The translations under genes and the position numbers were made by a program. The notes below the pieces were generated by a model. It ran no database searches, was not told the origin of the DNA, and saw only the letters and a program-made list of their open reading frames with translations. From positions 62,001 through 126,000 of the forward strand of contig NZ_FQTW01000003.1 of NCBI RefSeq assembly GCF_900129035.1: 64,000 nt of DNA, in the 5' to 3' direction. This DNA comes from Psychroflexus salarius (lineage in GTDB: Bacteria > Bacteroidota > Bacteroidia > Flavobacteriales > Flavobacteriaceae). Positions 1-8,271 of the stretch are shown here, piece by piece; within the stretch, counting starts at the first letter, position 1, and every line of letters begins with the position of its first letter.

Positions 1-1038
1 ACGTTGAACAAATCGAGCAACCCCTTTAGGGCCGCCAATTTGAATAATTGTTTCAACGGGAGCAAAATCGACTCCTAAATCTAGACTTGAAGTGCAAACA
101 ACGGCTTTTAAACTTTCGTTTCTGATGGCTTGCTCTACCCATAATCTCGTGTCTTTATTTATGCTACCATGGTGCATGGCAAATTCACCTGCAAATTCTG
201 GATATTTTTCTAAAATCTTTTGAAACCAAATTTCGCATTGTGAACGTGTGTTTGTAAACAGCAAGGTGGTTTTAGATTGTTTGATAATCTTAACCACATC
301 ATCTATTAAATGAAGTCCGATATGCCCACGCCACGGGAAGCGTTCCATTTCCTTTGGAATTAAACTTTTAACTTCAATTGTTTTGTTGAGTTGTGCTTTA
401 ATTAAAACAGACGCATTTTGGGTTGAAGGATTTAAACCTAATAGCACGTCTCGCGCTTGCTCTAAGTTGCCAATAGTAGCTGAAATACCCCAAATTTTGA
501 GTGCTTGTTGTTGTACAGCTTTAAGTCGCGATAATGCTAATTCCATTTGGACACCACGTTTAGTACCTAAGAGTTCATGCCATTCATCAACGACTATAGC
601 ACGGCAGTTTTTAAAAGTTTTAGGGTAATTTTTAGAAGCTAAAAGTAATTGAAGACTTTCAGGCGTTGTGATTAAAAGATGAGGCATTTGTCGTTTTTGG
701 CGTTGCCGCTCTTTCTGGCTGGTATCACCTGTTCGTATACCAACGCTAAGGTTTAAGTCTAAGTCAGCTATTAAACGTTCGGCCGATTGCTGTATTTCTT
801 GTGATAAGGCGCGTAAGGGTGTAATCCAAACCGCTTGTAAGCCTTTAGGCGAATTAGAATTTTGAATAATTTCTTGAATAATTGGTACCCAAAGTGCATA
901 GGTTTTACCACTGCCTGTTGGGGCATTTAATAAACCGTGTTTACCTTCAGCAAAAGCTTGCCAAGTGTCGGTTTGAAATTGAAATGGCTTCCAAGATTGC
1001 TGTGCAAACCAATTTTCAAAAAGCTTAAAATCGCTCAT
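1..1038 (-). CDS. Ligase-associated DEXH-box helicase (Lhr-type), C-terminus beyond left edge
   Basis: Reading leftward from an ATG at 1038, 346 codons stay open to the edge of the window. The translation starts MSDFKLFENWF. It shows a Walker A motif (APTGSGKT), a DEWH Walker B (VVDEWHELLG), the SAT motif (WGISATIGN) and the start of the second RecA-like domain (LLFTNTRSQ, HHGSINKDTR, TSSLDLGVDF). The DEWH box and this motif set match the helicase that normally accompanies an ATP-dependent DNA ligase, an MBL exonuclease and the PdeM phosphoesterase in Bacteroidota repair clusters. The exonuclease partner lies at 7182–8180 on the other strand; no ligase is visible. A TACTTTTG box (1043–1050, minus strand) is only about 5 bases before the ATG, so the leader would be very short. 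The role as a 3'-5' repair helicase is inferred from the family. Confidence 0.9.
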   Translation of the reverse strand, partial: MSDFKLFENWFAQQSWKPFQFQTDTWQAFAEGKHGLLNAPTGSGKTYALWVPIIQEIIQNSNSPKGLQAVWITPLRALSQEIQQSAERLIADLDLNLSVGIRTGDTSQKERQRQKRQMPHLLITTPESLQLLLASKNYPKTFKNCRAIVVDEWHELLGTKRGVQMELALSRLKAVQQQALKIWGISATIGNLEQARDVLLGLNPSTQNASVLIKAQLNKTIEVKSLIPKEMERFPWRGHIGLHLIDDVVKIIKQSKTTLLFTNTRSQCEIWFQKILEKYPEFAGEFAMHHGSINKDTRLWVEQAIRNESLKAVVCTSSLDLGVDFAPVETIIQIGGPKGVARFVQR

Positions 1039-1116
1039 GATTCAAAAGTATAGCAGTTTGAAATAATTAGCGACTATATTTCTTGATTTAAGATTAGTTT
1101 AGCGTTAAAGCATCGG

Positions 1117-1842
1117 TTACTTATCGATTACTTTTAATTTTTTATAGATAGAATTCTCATTATACCCACGACTAATTTCAGAAGTATCTTTACCAACAAT
1201 TCTGAATCCTAGCCTCATAAAACCCTTAATATCATGGTCTAACTCATTAAGCAAAATGCGCGCATGATTATAGGGTACAAGCGGCAAAGTGCTACTATCT
1301 TTTTTAACAATATAATGGCTTCTAGGTTTGTACCTAAATTTCTTCTTTTTTTTAGGTACGACTCCGAAATAATGATGAGCTTCATTATTAATAATCGTAT
1401 CTTTAAATCGTATAATTTTGTAGTGTTTTAAATAATACCTTTTTTTCTTCTTATTTCCTTGAATACGATAAAAATAGCCTTTTTTAAGATTAGAAGTAAC
1501 CGTTTTGAGTTGAAGAAAGTCTTTTTTTAATAAACGAAGAAATCCGTACTTACGATGATTAACATGCAATGCATGAATGCTGTCCTTATTTTGCCCTACA
1601 ATAATTAAATGCTGCTCTAAATCTGAAGGATCGTAAAAATAAGTTCTACTTCGTTGAACAAGTTCTCCATAATCATCAGGATCATAAAAATAAGTTCTAT
1701 TGGTTTGATGGTGCCTTTCAAAACTTGTATAATAGGTTCGCTCAATAGTGATCGATTTCGTATAGCTTGAAGCTGATTGCTGGCATAAGCAAAGCTGAGT
1801 AATTAATAAAAAAATGGATAAAGCTAGGTTTTTTAAAGGCAT
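1117..1842 (-). CDS. Secreted protein of unknown function, lysine/tyrosine rich
   Basis: A 241-residue protein with a clear N-terminal signal peptide (hydrophobic stretch around residues 6–19, ending near LCLCQQ), so it is probably exported to the periplasm or outer membrane. I do not recognise a family. The mature part is basic and tyrosine rich. The phrase RTYFYDP occurs almost twice in tandem (NRTYFYDPDDYGELVQ, then SRTYFYDPSDLEQ) around residues 48–75. Two runs of four or five lysines follow near residues 130 and 165. It lies between the helicase and the mpg gene in the same orientation as both, with gaps of 78 and 47 bases. A cysteine at residue 20 is not in a good lipobox, so lipidation is doubtful. 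Confidence 0.6.
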   Translation of the reverse strand: MPLKNLALSIFLLITQLCLCQQSASSYTKSITIERTYYTSFERHHQTNRTYFYDPDDYGELVQRSRTYFYDPSDLEQHLIIVGQNKDSIHALHVNHRKYGFLRLLKKDFLQLKTVTSNLKKGYFYRIQGNKKKKRYYLKHYKIIRFKDTIINNEAHHYFGVVPKKKKKFRYKPRSHYIVKKDSSTLPLVPYNHARILLNELDHDIKGFMRLGFRIVGKDTSEISRGYNENSIYKKLKVIDK

Positions 1843-1889
1843 GTATTTAGATTCTATAGTAGTTAGTTTTATAGCGTAATATTAATAAA

Positions 1890-2504
1890 TTAAGAGAGAC
1901 TTTTCTTAGATACAAACTTATTTTCTTTAAGATAAAACCGCCAAGGCAGTAAGGCGTCTTCTTCGGCATAATCAATCCCAATACGTGTTGTTTTTACTAT
2001 ATCTTTTTCAGTGATTGAAGTACCTTGACTCAACCAAATTTGATGTTCTGTGACTGTCAAACCATTATGTTGTTTTGTAATCCCAAAAGCTTTTGAAAAA
2101 TTGCCAGGTCCAGCGGTTAATTGTGGCGTAAGTTTTAATTTATTTCGGCGCTCTAACATATGTTCAACGCCTTCAGTTGGTTCGGCAGCTCTAATTAAAA
2201 TGGCATCGGCATTTCCAGCTGTATTGGTAACAATATTAAATAAGTGATGAATCCCATAACAAAGGTAAACATAAGCGATACCACCTATTTCGTACATGAC
2301 TTTTGTTCGCTCTGTAAATCGGCCTAAATGGGCATGACAAGCTTTATCGTTTTTACCTGCATAGGCTTCAGTTTCTGTGATGATACCAGAACAATAATTT
2401 CCATTTATTTCTGTGTGAATGTAACAACCCAATAGCTGTTTGGCTAAGCTTACAACATCACTATTCAAAAAGTAAGATTGTGTTAATTTATAGCGGTTTG
2501 GCAT
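1890..2504 (-). CDS. mpg: DNA-3-methyladenine glycosylase (AAG/MPG family)
   Basis: A 204-residue protein of the mammalian-type alkyladenine glycosylase family, usual bacterial length about 200. It excises alkylated purines, such as 3-methyladenine, in base excision repair. The catalytic region is intact: the TETEAY motif gives the catalytic glutamate at residue 46 and an intercalation-site tyrosine at 48. It is followed by the conserved KACHAHLGR, YVYLCYGIHH and ILIRAAEP blocks. The start ATG at 2504 gives a typical N-terminus (KLTQSYFLNSDVVSLAKQLLGC). It is divergent from the CIA30 gene at 2539, with only 34 bases between, so the two promoters must overlap. It sits between two pieces of a DNA repair set, which may be coincidence. 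Confidence 0.93.
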   Translation of the reverse strand: MPNRYKLTQSYFLNSDVVSLAKQLLGCYIHTEINGNYCSGIITETEAYAGKNDKACHAHLGRFTERTKVMYEIGGIAYVYLCYGIHHLFNIVTNTAGNADAILIRAAEPTEGVEHMLERRNKLKLTPQLTAGPGNFSKAFGITKQHNGLTVTEHQIWLSQGTSITEKDIVKTTRIGIDYAEEDALLPWRFYLKENKFVSKKSLS

Positions 2505-2538
2505 CTTCAGCTAAGTTTAAATTATAAATTTATAAAAA

Positions 2539-3075
2539 ATGAATGCTATGAAATTGTTCTTTTTACTTTTAATTCCAAGCCTTATGCAAGCTCAAAACTA
2601 CGACTTTTCGACACCAAAATACCAAAATTCAAAGTATTGGCAAATTGTAAATGATGCTGTCATGGGTGGCGTTTCTACAAGCAACTACACATTTAAAAAC
2701 GATGCTTTACTATTTAGCGGCCAAGTGAGTTTAGAAAACAATGGTGGCTTTTGCATGCTTCAATTTATGCCCGAACAAATTTCAACCCAAGATTTCGAAC
2801 GCGTTATTATTGAAGTGAAAGCGGCACCAAAGACCTATCAACTTAGGTTGAAGTCTTCTCAAAGTGATTATTATAACTATTATCAAAATTTTGAAACAAA
2901 TGGCGAATGGCAACGTTTTAGTTTCAACTTGTCCGATTTTAAGCCTCAGTTTAGAGGTCGCCAACTAGATTTACCAAACTTTGATGCTTCAAGCATTCAA
3001 GAAATTTCTATTTTAATAGGTAATAAAAAACCAGAAAAATTTCAATTAGAGCTGAAAGAAATTTCATTTCAATAG
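2539..3075 (+). CDS. CIA30 family protein, exported
   Basis: A 178-residue protein matching the CIA30 family (named after the mitochondrial complex I intermediate-associated protein 30). The hallmark segment WQIVNDAVMGGVSTS is at about residues 34–48, followed by FSGQVSLENNGGF and the final beta-sandwich strands (IGNKKPEKFQLELKEI). Bacterial members fold as a galactose-binding-like sandwich; their function is unknown. The N-terminus (MKLFFLLLIPSLMQAQ) is a signal peptide, so this copy is probably periplasmic. Two in-frame ATGs (2539 and 2548) are possible; the second gives a tidier signal peptide. It precedes the cystathionine synthase gene by 51 bases on the same strand. Confidence 0.82.
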   Translation: MNAMKLFFLLLIPSLMQAQNYDFSTPKYQNSKYWQIVNDAVMGGVSTSNYTFKNDALLFSGQVSLENNGGFCMLQFMPEQISTQDFERVIIEVKAAPKTYQLRLKSSQSDYYNYYQNFETNGEWQRFSFNLSDFKPQFRGRQLDLPNFDASSIQEISILIGNKKPEKFQLELKEISFQ

Positions 3076-3126
3076 GTATGTTTGAAATTCATTCTGGCTT
3101 AAAGAACTTTATTAAAAACTGATTTT

Positions 3127-4272
3127 ATGAAATTTAACTCCAAAGCGATTCATGGCGGTCAGGAAGATATTGATCCTGCGTATGGCGCTGTAATGCCTCC
3201 AATTTACCAAACCTCAACCTATGCACAAGCCTCGCCAGGTCAACATAAAGGTTTTGAGTATTCAAGAAGTGCCAACCCAACACGAACTGCGCTTGAAAAA
3301 GCTTTAGCTTCAATTGAAAACGGAACGCATGGCCTAGTTTTTAGCTCTGGACTTGCAGCTATAGATGCGATAATGAAGCTTTTAAAACCTGAAGATGAAG
3401 TCATTTCAACAAATGATTTATACGGTGGAACTTACCGTTTGTTTAATTCGATTTTCAAGGATTTTGGTATCAAATTTCATTTTGTTGGGATGAGCAATCC
3501 CGAAACTCTGGCCACTTATATTAACAAAAACACACAAATGATTTGGGTTGAAACACCGACCAACCCAATGATGAATATTATTGATATTAAAGCCATAGCT
3601 GAAATTACGCAAAAGCATCATATCAATTTAGTGGTTGACAATACCTTTGCAACAGCTTACCTTCAACAACCTCTAAATTTAGGTGCAGATATTGTTATGC
3701 ACAGTGCAACGAAATATCTTGGCGGGCATTCAGACCTTGTTATGGGTTCACTTGTTACCAAAGATAAACAACTCGCTGAAAAACTCCACTTTATTCAAAA
3801 TGCAAGTGGTGCCATTGCTGGACCTATGGATAGCTTTTTAGCGCTTAGAGGCATTAAAACCTTGCATTTACGTATGCAACGCCATTCTGAAAATGCAAAA
3901 GCGATCGCTGGGTTTTTAGTACAACATCCTAGTGTAAATCAGGTTTATTGGCCTGGCTTAACATCGCATCCGAATCATGACATTGCGAAACGCCAAATGA
4001 AAGATTTTGGTGGTATGGTTTCGTTTTCTCTTAAAGGTGATAATCTTAACGATGCCATTAAATTTTTAGAACGGTTGAAGGTTTTTACTTTAGCTGAATC
4101 TCTTGGTGGCGTAGAGTCTTTAGCTGGACATCCGGCAAGCATGACGCATGCTTCTATACCAAAACCAGAGCGCGAAAAATTAGGTATTGTAGATTCGTTA
4201 ATTAGGTTAAGTGTTGGGATTGAAGATGATACAGATTTAGTAGCCGATTTAGACCATGCTTTAAATTTTTAG
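3127..4272 (+). CDS. metB: Cystathionine gamma-synthase / beta-lyase (Cys/Met metabolism PLP enzyme)
   Basis: A 381-residue fold-type I PLP enzyme, normal length for the family. It shows YSRSANPTR, FSSGLAAIDA and DLYGGTYRLF, the aspartate region VVDNTFATAYLQ, and the PLP-binding lysine at residue 196 in SATKYLGGHSD. The C-terminal SLGGVESLAGHPASMTHA is typical of cystathionine gamma-synthase and cystathionine lyases, which are hard to tell apart by sequence, so the symbol is provisional. The enzyme acts in cytosolic methionine/cysteine transsulfuration. A TATGTTTG box at 3077–3084 could be its -7 promoter element, although I see no good -33 box. The leader is too short for a SAM riboswitch. 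A perfect palindromic terminator follows the stop. Confidence 0.88.
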   Translation: MKFNSKAIHGGQEDIDPAYGAVMPPIYQTSTYAQASPGQHKGFEYSRSANPTRTALEKALASIENGTHGLVFSSGLAAIDAIMKLLKPEDEVISTNDLYGGTYRLFNSIFKDFGIKFHFVGMSNPETLATYINKNTQMIWVETPTNPMMNIIDIKAIAEITQKHHINLVVDNTFATAYLQQPLNLGADIVMHSATKYLGGHSDLVMGSLVTKDKQLAEKLHFIQNASGAIAGPMDSFLALRGIKTLHLRMQRHSENAKAIAGFLVQHPSVNQVYWPGLTSHPNHDIAKRQMKDFGGMVSFSLKGDNLNDAIKFLERLKVFTLAESLGGVESLAGHPASMTHASIPKPEREKLGIVDSLIRLSVGIEDDTDLVADLDHALNF

Positions 4273-4273
4273 A

Positions 4274-4299
4274 AAAAAGCGGAGTTAACTCCGCTTTTT
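4274..4299. terminator. Perfect 26-bp palindromic bidirectional terminator
   Basis: Arms of 13 bases (AAAAAGCGGAGTT and its exact reverse complement) form a GC-centred stem flanked by A/T runs on both strands. It lies between the convergent metB (stop 4272) and CBS gene (stop 4304), so it can serve both transcripts. Confidence 0.9.
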
Positions 4300-4303
4300 A
4301 GTT

Positions 4304-4723
4304 TTAGTACTGTTCAACTAAATACTTAATCATATCGGTTGTTGTAACAATGCCAACAAGACTGTCTTCTTTAACCACTGGCAAAGCATGAAACTCTTTT
4401 TTGGTAAATACTTCAGCCGCATCTTTAATATTAGCATCGTGAGCGATCACTTCAACATTGTTGGTCATGACCTGTTCTAGTGAAAACATATCATAAACAG
4501 TAGTTTCAACTGCTTCTCCATCATCATTTGTTGCATCAGCAAATGAAATTCTCATTAAATCTGTATAGCTTAACATTCCAACTACTTTTTCATTTTTCAC
4601 CACGGGAATATGCCTAATTTTATGCTTTTTGAATAATGATTCTGCCTTAGTAAGTGAATCTTGAATATTTAGTTTAACAAGATTTTCAGTCATTATTTTA
4701 GATACTGGTTCGCGTTGTTTCAT
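4304..4723 (-). CDS. Tandem CBS domain protein
   Basis: A 139-residue soluble protein made almost wholly of two CBS domains. The first is at about residues 8–65 (SKIMTENLVKL, then KIRHIPVVKNEKVVGMLSYTDLM) and the second at about 83–137 (LEQVMTNNVEVIAHD, then FHALPVVKEDSLVGIVTTTDMI). Such paired CBS modules bind adenosine nucleotides (AMP, ATP, S-adenosylmethionine) and act as energy or ligand sensors. The partner cannot be told from the neighbourhood. It is convergent with metB and divergent from olsF. A linker insertion of acidic residues (DATNDDGEAVE) separates the domains. The start at 4723 gives a compact N-terminus and no upstream alternative is needed. Confidence 0.85.
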   Translation of the reverse strand: MKQREPVSKIMTENLVKLNIQDSLTKAESLFKKHKIRHIPVVKNEKVVGMLSYTDLMRISFADATNDDGEAVETTVYDMFSLEQVMTNNVEVIAHDANIKDAAEVFTKKEFHALPVVKEDSLVGIVTTTDMIKYLVEQY

Positions 4724-4909
4724 GATGTTTAATTTTAAATTATTAATGTAAAAGTCTCATTAATAATGGGTTTAATTTATGATAAACATCAGCTTTTGCC
4801 TAATCTTTTTATTTAGGGATCATAGGTTTTATAAGGTGTATAGAGGTCAACTTTATTAACAGTTTAAAAAGGAAAGTTTAGTATATTTACCGATTGCAAT
4901 TCGCAAATT

Positions 4910-6712
4910 ATGGCCATAGTAACAGCAAAGGAAATTTCAACAGCACTTAAGTTTGATCAGTTTGGTTTTCTCAGCAAGCTAGTTGGGCAAGTGGTCTTAA
5001 GTCTTACTAAGCTCAATAAACTTAACGCTATTTACGATAAATACGAGCATCTTGATGGTGTGGAATTTATTGATGCTGTATTAATAGAGCTGGATGCTTC
5101 ATTTGAGATTCCTGAAAAAGATTTAAAACGTATTCCTAAAGAAGGTCCTTTTATCACCGTTTCTAATCATCCGCTTGGCGGAATTGATGGCTTAATTTTA
5201 CTCAAATTAATTCTTGAGCAACGTCCTGACTTTAAGATTGTGGCCAATTTTTTACTGCACAAATTAAAGCCTCTGAAACCTTACGTTATGCCAGTGAATC
5301 CTTTTGAAACAAGAAAAGATATTAAATCAAGTATCGCCGGCATCAGGCAAGCCCTGAAACAGGTTAACAACGGTCATCCTTTTGGCATTTTCCCTGCAGG
5401 TGAAGTTTCAACTTTTAAAGAATCAGGCCTTATTGTTGACAAGCCTTGGATGCCAGAAGCTATGAGGCTTGTACAAAAAAGCCAAGTGCCAATTATCCCT
5501 ATTTATTTTCATGCTAAAAACAGTCCTGCGTTTTATAAATTAGCACAGATAAGTGATAACTTAAGAACAGCTAAACTGCCGAGCGAAATGCTGTCAAGAC
5601 CACAGCGAAGAAGTATTAAAGTACGTATTGGTAATGCTATTAGTTTAAAAGAGCAAAATGAATGTGAAAGCTTAGAAGAATTTACCAATTTCGTAAGGCG
5701 TAAAACCTATATGTTGGCGAATGCTTATGATAAGAAAAAATTGATTGAGCATTTTCCTAAACAGATTAAATTTCCGCGTTCACCAAGAAATATTATTGAT
5801 GAGGTTGAAGTTAGCGCTATACAAAAAGAAATTGATCAATGTCGAGAAGATAGCAAGCGATTACTACAAAGTAATAATTACGAAGTTTACTTATCTGAAG
5901 CCGATGTGATTCCAAATATTTTACGCGAAATAGGACGCCAGCGTGAAATAACGTTTAGGTCGGTTGGTGAAGGCACTAATAAATCTATAGATTTAGATCA
6001 TTACGACCATTATTACCACCACATGTTTTTATGGGATAGTAAAGCAAACCGAATTGCAGGCGCCTACCGAATGGGCTTAGGCTCTAAAATATTTGAGAAA
6101 CATGGTATCAATGGTTTCTATCTCAATGAGCTTTTTAGATTTGAGCCTGAACTCTATAAAGTGATGAGCCAATCTATAGAAATGGGGCGCGCTTACATCA
6201 CAAAAGATTATCAACAAAAACCGATGCCTTTATTTTTACTTTGGCGTGGTATTGTGCATTGTACCTTACGCTTTCCTGAGCACAAGTATCTAATTGGTGG
6301 TGTAAGCATCAGTAATAAATTTTCAAACTTTTCAAAATCTATGATGATTGAGTTTATGAAATCAAATTATTATGACCCATACATGGCTCAATTTGTTAGA
6401 CCTAAAAAAGAATTTAAAGTCAAGTTAAAAGATGCCGACAAAGATTTTGTGTTTGATGCCACTCAGGCTAATCTGAATAAATTTGATAAAATAATTGATG
6501 AAATTGAACCTGATAATCTAAGGCTACCTGTTTTAATTAAAAAATACATCAAACAAAACGCCAAAGTAGTGGCCTTTAACGTTGACCCAATGTTTAATAA
6601 CTCTGTTGATGGCCTGATGTATATCCGAATTGAAGATTTACCAGAAAGCACTGTAAAGCCTGTAATGGAAGAATTTCAAGCAGAATTAGAACAACAAAAC
6701 AAAGAAAAATAA
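4910..6712 (+). CDS. olsF: Bifunctional ornithine lipid synthase (acyltransferase + GNAT fusion)
   Basis: A 600-residue two-domain protein. The N-terminal half (about residues 55–260) is a PlsC-type lysophospholipid O-acyltransferase with the block NHPLGGIDG, an HX5D variant of the usual HX4D motif, plus FGIFPAGEVST. The C-terminal half (about 320–470) resembles the OlsB-type GNAT N-acyltransferase (RQREITFRSVGEG, IAGAYRMGLG, ELFRFEPELY, EMGRAYI). This arrangement is that of OlsF, characterised in Flavobacterium johnsoniae and Serratia, which makes ornithine lipid from ornithine and two acyl donors at the inner membrane. It is followed after one base by the HIT gene, so they are probably co-transcribed. 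The assignment of ornithine over glycine as substrate is inference from the family. Confidence 0.85.
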   Translation: MAIVTAKEISTALKFDQFGFLSKLVGQVVLSLTKLNKLNAIYDKYEHLDGVEFIDAVLIELDASFEIPEKDLKRIPKEGPFITVSNHPLGGIDGLILLKLILEQRPDFKIVANFLLHKLKPLKPYVMPVNPFETRKDIKSSIAGIRQALKQVNNGHPFGIFPAGEVSTFKESGLIVDKPWMPEAMRLVQKSQVPIIPIYFHAKNSPAFYKLAQISDNLRTAKLPSEMLSRPQRRSIKVRIGNAISLKEQNECESLEEFTNFVRRKTYMLANAYDKKKLIEHFPKQIKFPRSPRNIIDEVEVSAIQKEIDQCREDSKRLLQSNNYEVYLSEADVIPNILREIGRQREITFRSVGEGTNKSIDLDHYDHYYHHMFLWDSKANRIAGAYRMGLGSKIFEKHGINGFYLNELFRFEPELYKVMSQSIEMGRAYITKDYQQKPMPLFLLWRGIVHCTLRFPEHKYLIGGVSISNKFSNFSKSMMIEFMKSNYYDPYMAQFVRPKKEFKVKLKDADKDFVFDATQANLNKFDKIIDEIEPDNLRLPVLIKKYIKQNAKVVAFNVDPMFNNSVDGLMYIRIEDLPESTVKPVMEEFQAELEQQNKEK

Positions 6713-6713
6713 A

Positions 6714-7109
6714 ATGGCAACAATTTTTACCAAAATAATTAATGGCGAAATACCAGCATATAAAATCGCTGAAAATGAAGACTTTTTAGCCTTTTTAGAT
6801 ATTAATCCTAATGCTGAAGGCCATACACTTTGTATACCTAAAAAAGAGGTTAACAAGCTTTTTGATTTAGATGAAAACACTTATTTAGAACTCCTAAAAT
6901 TCACAAAAAAAATAGCTGAAGCCTTACGTAAAACCATCAACTGTAAACGTATTGGGATGTCGGTTGTTGGTTTAGAAGTACCACATGTACATGTTCACTT
7001 GATTCCATTAAACCACATGGATGATATTCGTTTTGATAAAAAGGTTAAGCTTACTGAAGCCGAATTTAAAACACTTGCACAGCGTATTTCAGCTGAGGTT
7101 AAACTCTAG
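6714..7109 (+). CDS. HIT family nucleotide hydrolase
   Basis: A 131-residue histidine-triad protein with the defining motif HVHVHLIPL near residues 94–102, preceded by the family's typical start (IFTKIINGEIPAYKIAEN) and DINPNAEGHTLCIPK. HIT hydrolases of this size cleave nucleoside phosphoramidates or adenylated molecules (AMP–lysine type substrates) in the cytosol. The ATG follows the olsF stop by a single base, so translation is probably coupled, although no functional link to lipid synthesis is known to me. The length is standard and nothing is missing. Confidence 0.92.
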   Translation: MATIFTKIINGEIPAYKIAENEDFLAFLDINPNAEGHTLCIPKKEVNKLFDLDENTYLELLKFTKKIAEALRKTINCKRIGMSVVGLEVPHVHVHLIPLNHMDDIRFDKKVKLTEAEFKTLAQRISAEVKL

Positions 7110-7181
7110 GCAAACGTTAAATAAGTTTTAAACACTTAAAACAAGCTTCAACTTACCTTAAGTAAAGCTTATGTTTAAGCT

Positions 7182-8180
7182 ATGAAGTCACCACTTTTAG
7201 TATTTAATACAAAAGGTATTTACTGTAAAATTGCCGATGTTTACCTTGATCCATGGAAACCCGTTAAAAATGCTATAATCACTCATGGTCACGCAGATCA
7301 CTCGCGCTATGGCCATCAAAACTATATCACTCATCACGATAATATCCCGATTATTAAACACCGCTTAGGTGATATTTCAGTCACTGGCAAAAACTATGGC
7401 GAAAGTTTTAGCATAAATAACGTAAAATTTACCCTATATCCAGCTGGTCATATTATCGGAAGTTCACAAGTAAGAGTAGAACACAAAGGTGAAGTTTGGG
7501 TTTTTACAGGCGATTATAAAACTGAAAATGACGGTGTTGCTACACCTTACGAACCTGTAAAATGCCACACACTAATAACCGAATGCACGTTTGGCTTACC
7601 TGCGTTTAAATGGAAACCTCAAGCAGAAGTTTTTAAAGAAATTAACACCTGGTGGAAGCAAAATCGGGCTGAAAATAAAACCTCAATTCTTTTTGGCTAT
7701 TCGCTTGGGAAAGCCCAACGAATATTGAAGTTTCTAGATACTGAAATCGGTAAGATTTATACCCATGGCGCCATAGAAAACATGACAGAAGTTGTTCGCG
7801 ACATAGTTGAAATGCCAGAAACTATTAAAATAACTAGAGACACTAAAAAAGAAGAACTACGTGGTAATATTGTATTAGCACCTCCTAGTACTCACGGTAG
7901 TACTTGGATAAGGAAAATGGTGCCTTATGTAACCGCATCAGCAAGTGGCTGGATGACTTTTAGAGGCGCTCGCCGACGTCGCGCAATCGACAAAGGTTTT
8001 GTGCTAAGTGATCATTGTGATTGGGACGGTTTGCTAAAAGCAATAAAACTCAGCAATTGCGAAAAAGTGATTTGTACACATGGTTACACCTCTATTTTTG
8101 CACGTTATCTTACAGAATTAGGTTATGATGCCAGAACCCAAGACACCCAATACGAGTCAAGTTTAGATGTTGATCAATAA
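7182..8180 (+). CDS. Ligase-associated DNA damage response exonuclease (MBL fold)
   Basis: A 332-residue metallo-beta-lactamase/beta-CASP family protein. The metal site motif HGHADHSRYGH is at about residues 36–46. It is followed by PAGHIIGSSQV, FTGDYKTEND and the beta-CASP-type segment SILFGYSLGKAQRIL, and ends with LSDHCDWDGL and VICTHGYT. This is the exonuclease that normally lies directly upstream of an ATP-dependent DNA ligase and a DEXH helicase. Here the ligase is not downstream: a 90-base gap is followed by a broken minus-strand ORFan. The helicase lies 6 kb away in the opposite orientation. The protein looks intact, so it may still work with a ligase encoded elsewhere. Processing of DNA ends before ligation is inferred from the family. 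Confidence 0.88.
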   Translation: MKSPLLVFNTKGIYCKIADVYLDPWKPVKNAIITHGHADHSRYGHQNYITHHDNIPIIKHRLGDISVTGKNYGESFSINNVKFTLYPAGHIIGSSQVRVEHKGEVWVFTGDYKTENDGVATPYEPVKCHTLITECTFGLPAFKWKPQAEVFKEINTWWKQNRAENKTSILFGYSLGKAQRILKFLDTEIGKIYTHGAIENMTEVVRDIVEMPETIKITRDTKKEELRGNIVLAPPSTHGSTWIRKMVPYVTASASGWMTFRGARRRRAIDKGFVLSDHCDWDGLLKAIKLSNCEKVICTHGYTSIFARYLTELGYDARTQDTQYESSLDVDQ

Positions 8181-8271
8181 AAATTACATTAAACTTAAAT
8201 ATTCTTTATCGTAGTAATTCAGGTATATAAGTAGTAAACTTGAAAGATTACAATACAAACTTTGTAAATTA

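Noticed and set aside
3076-3126. SAM riboswitch before the cystathionine synthase
   Set aside because: Only 51 bases are available, too short for a SAM aptamer, and no conserved core is visible.
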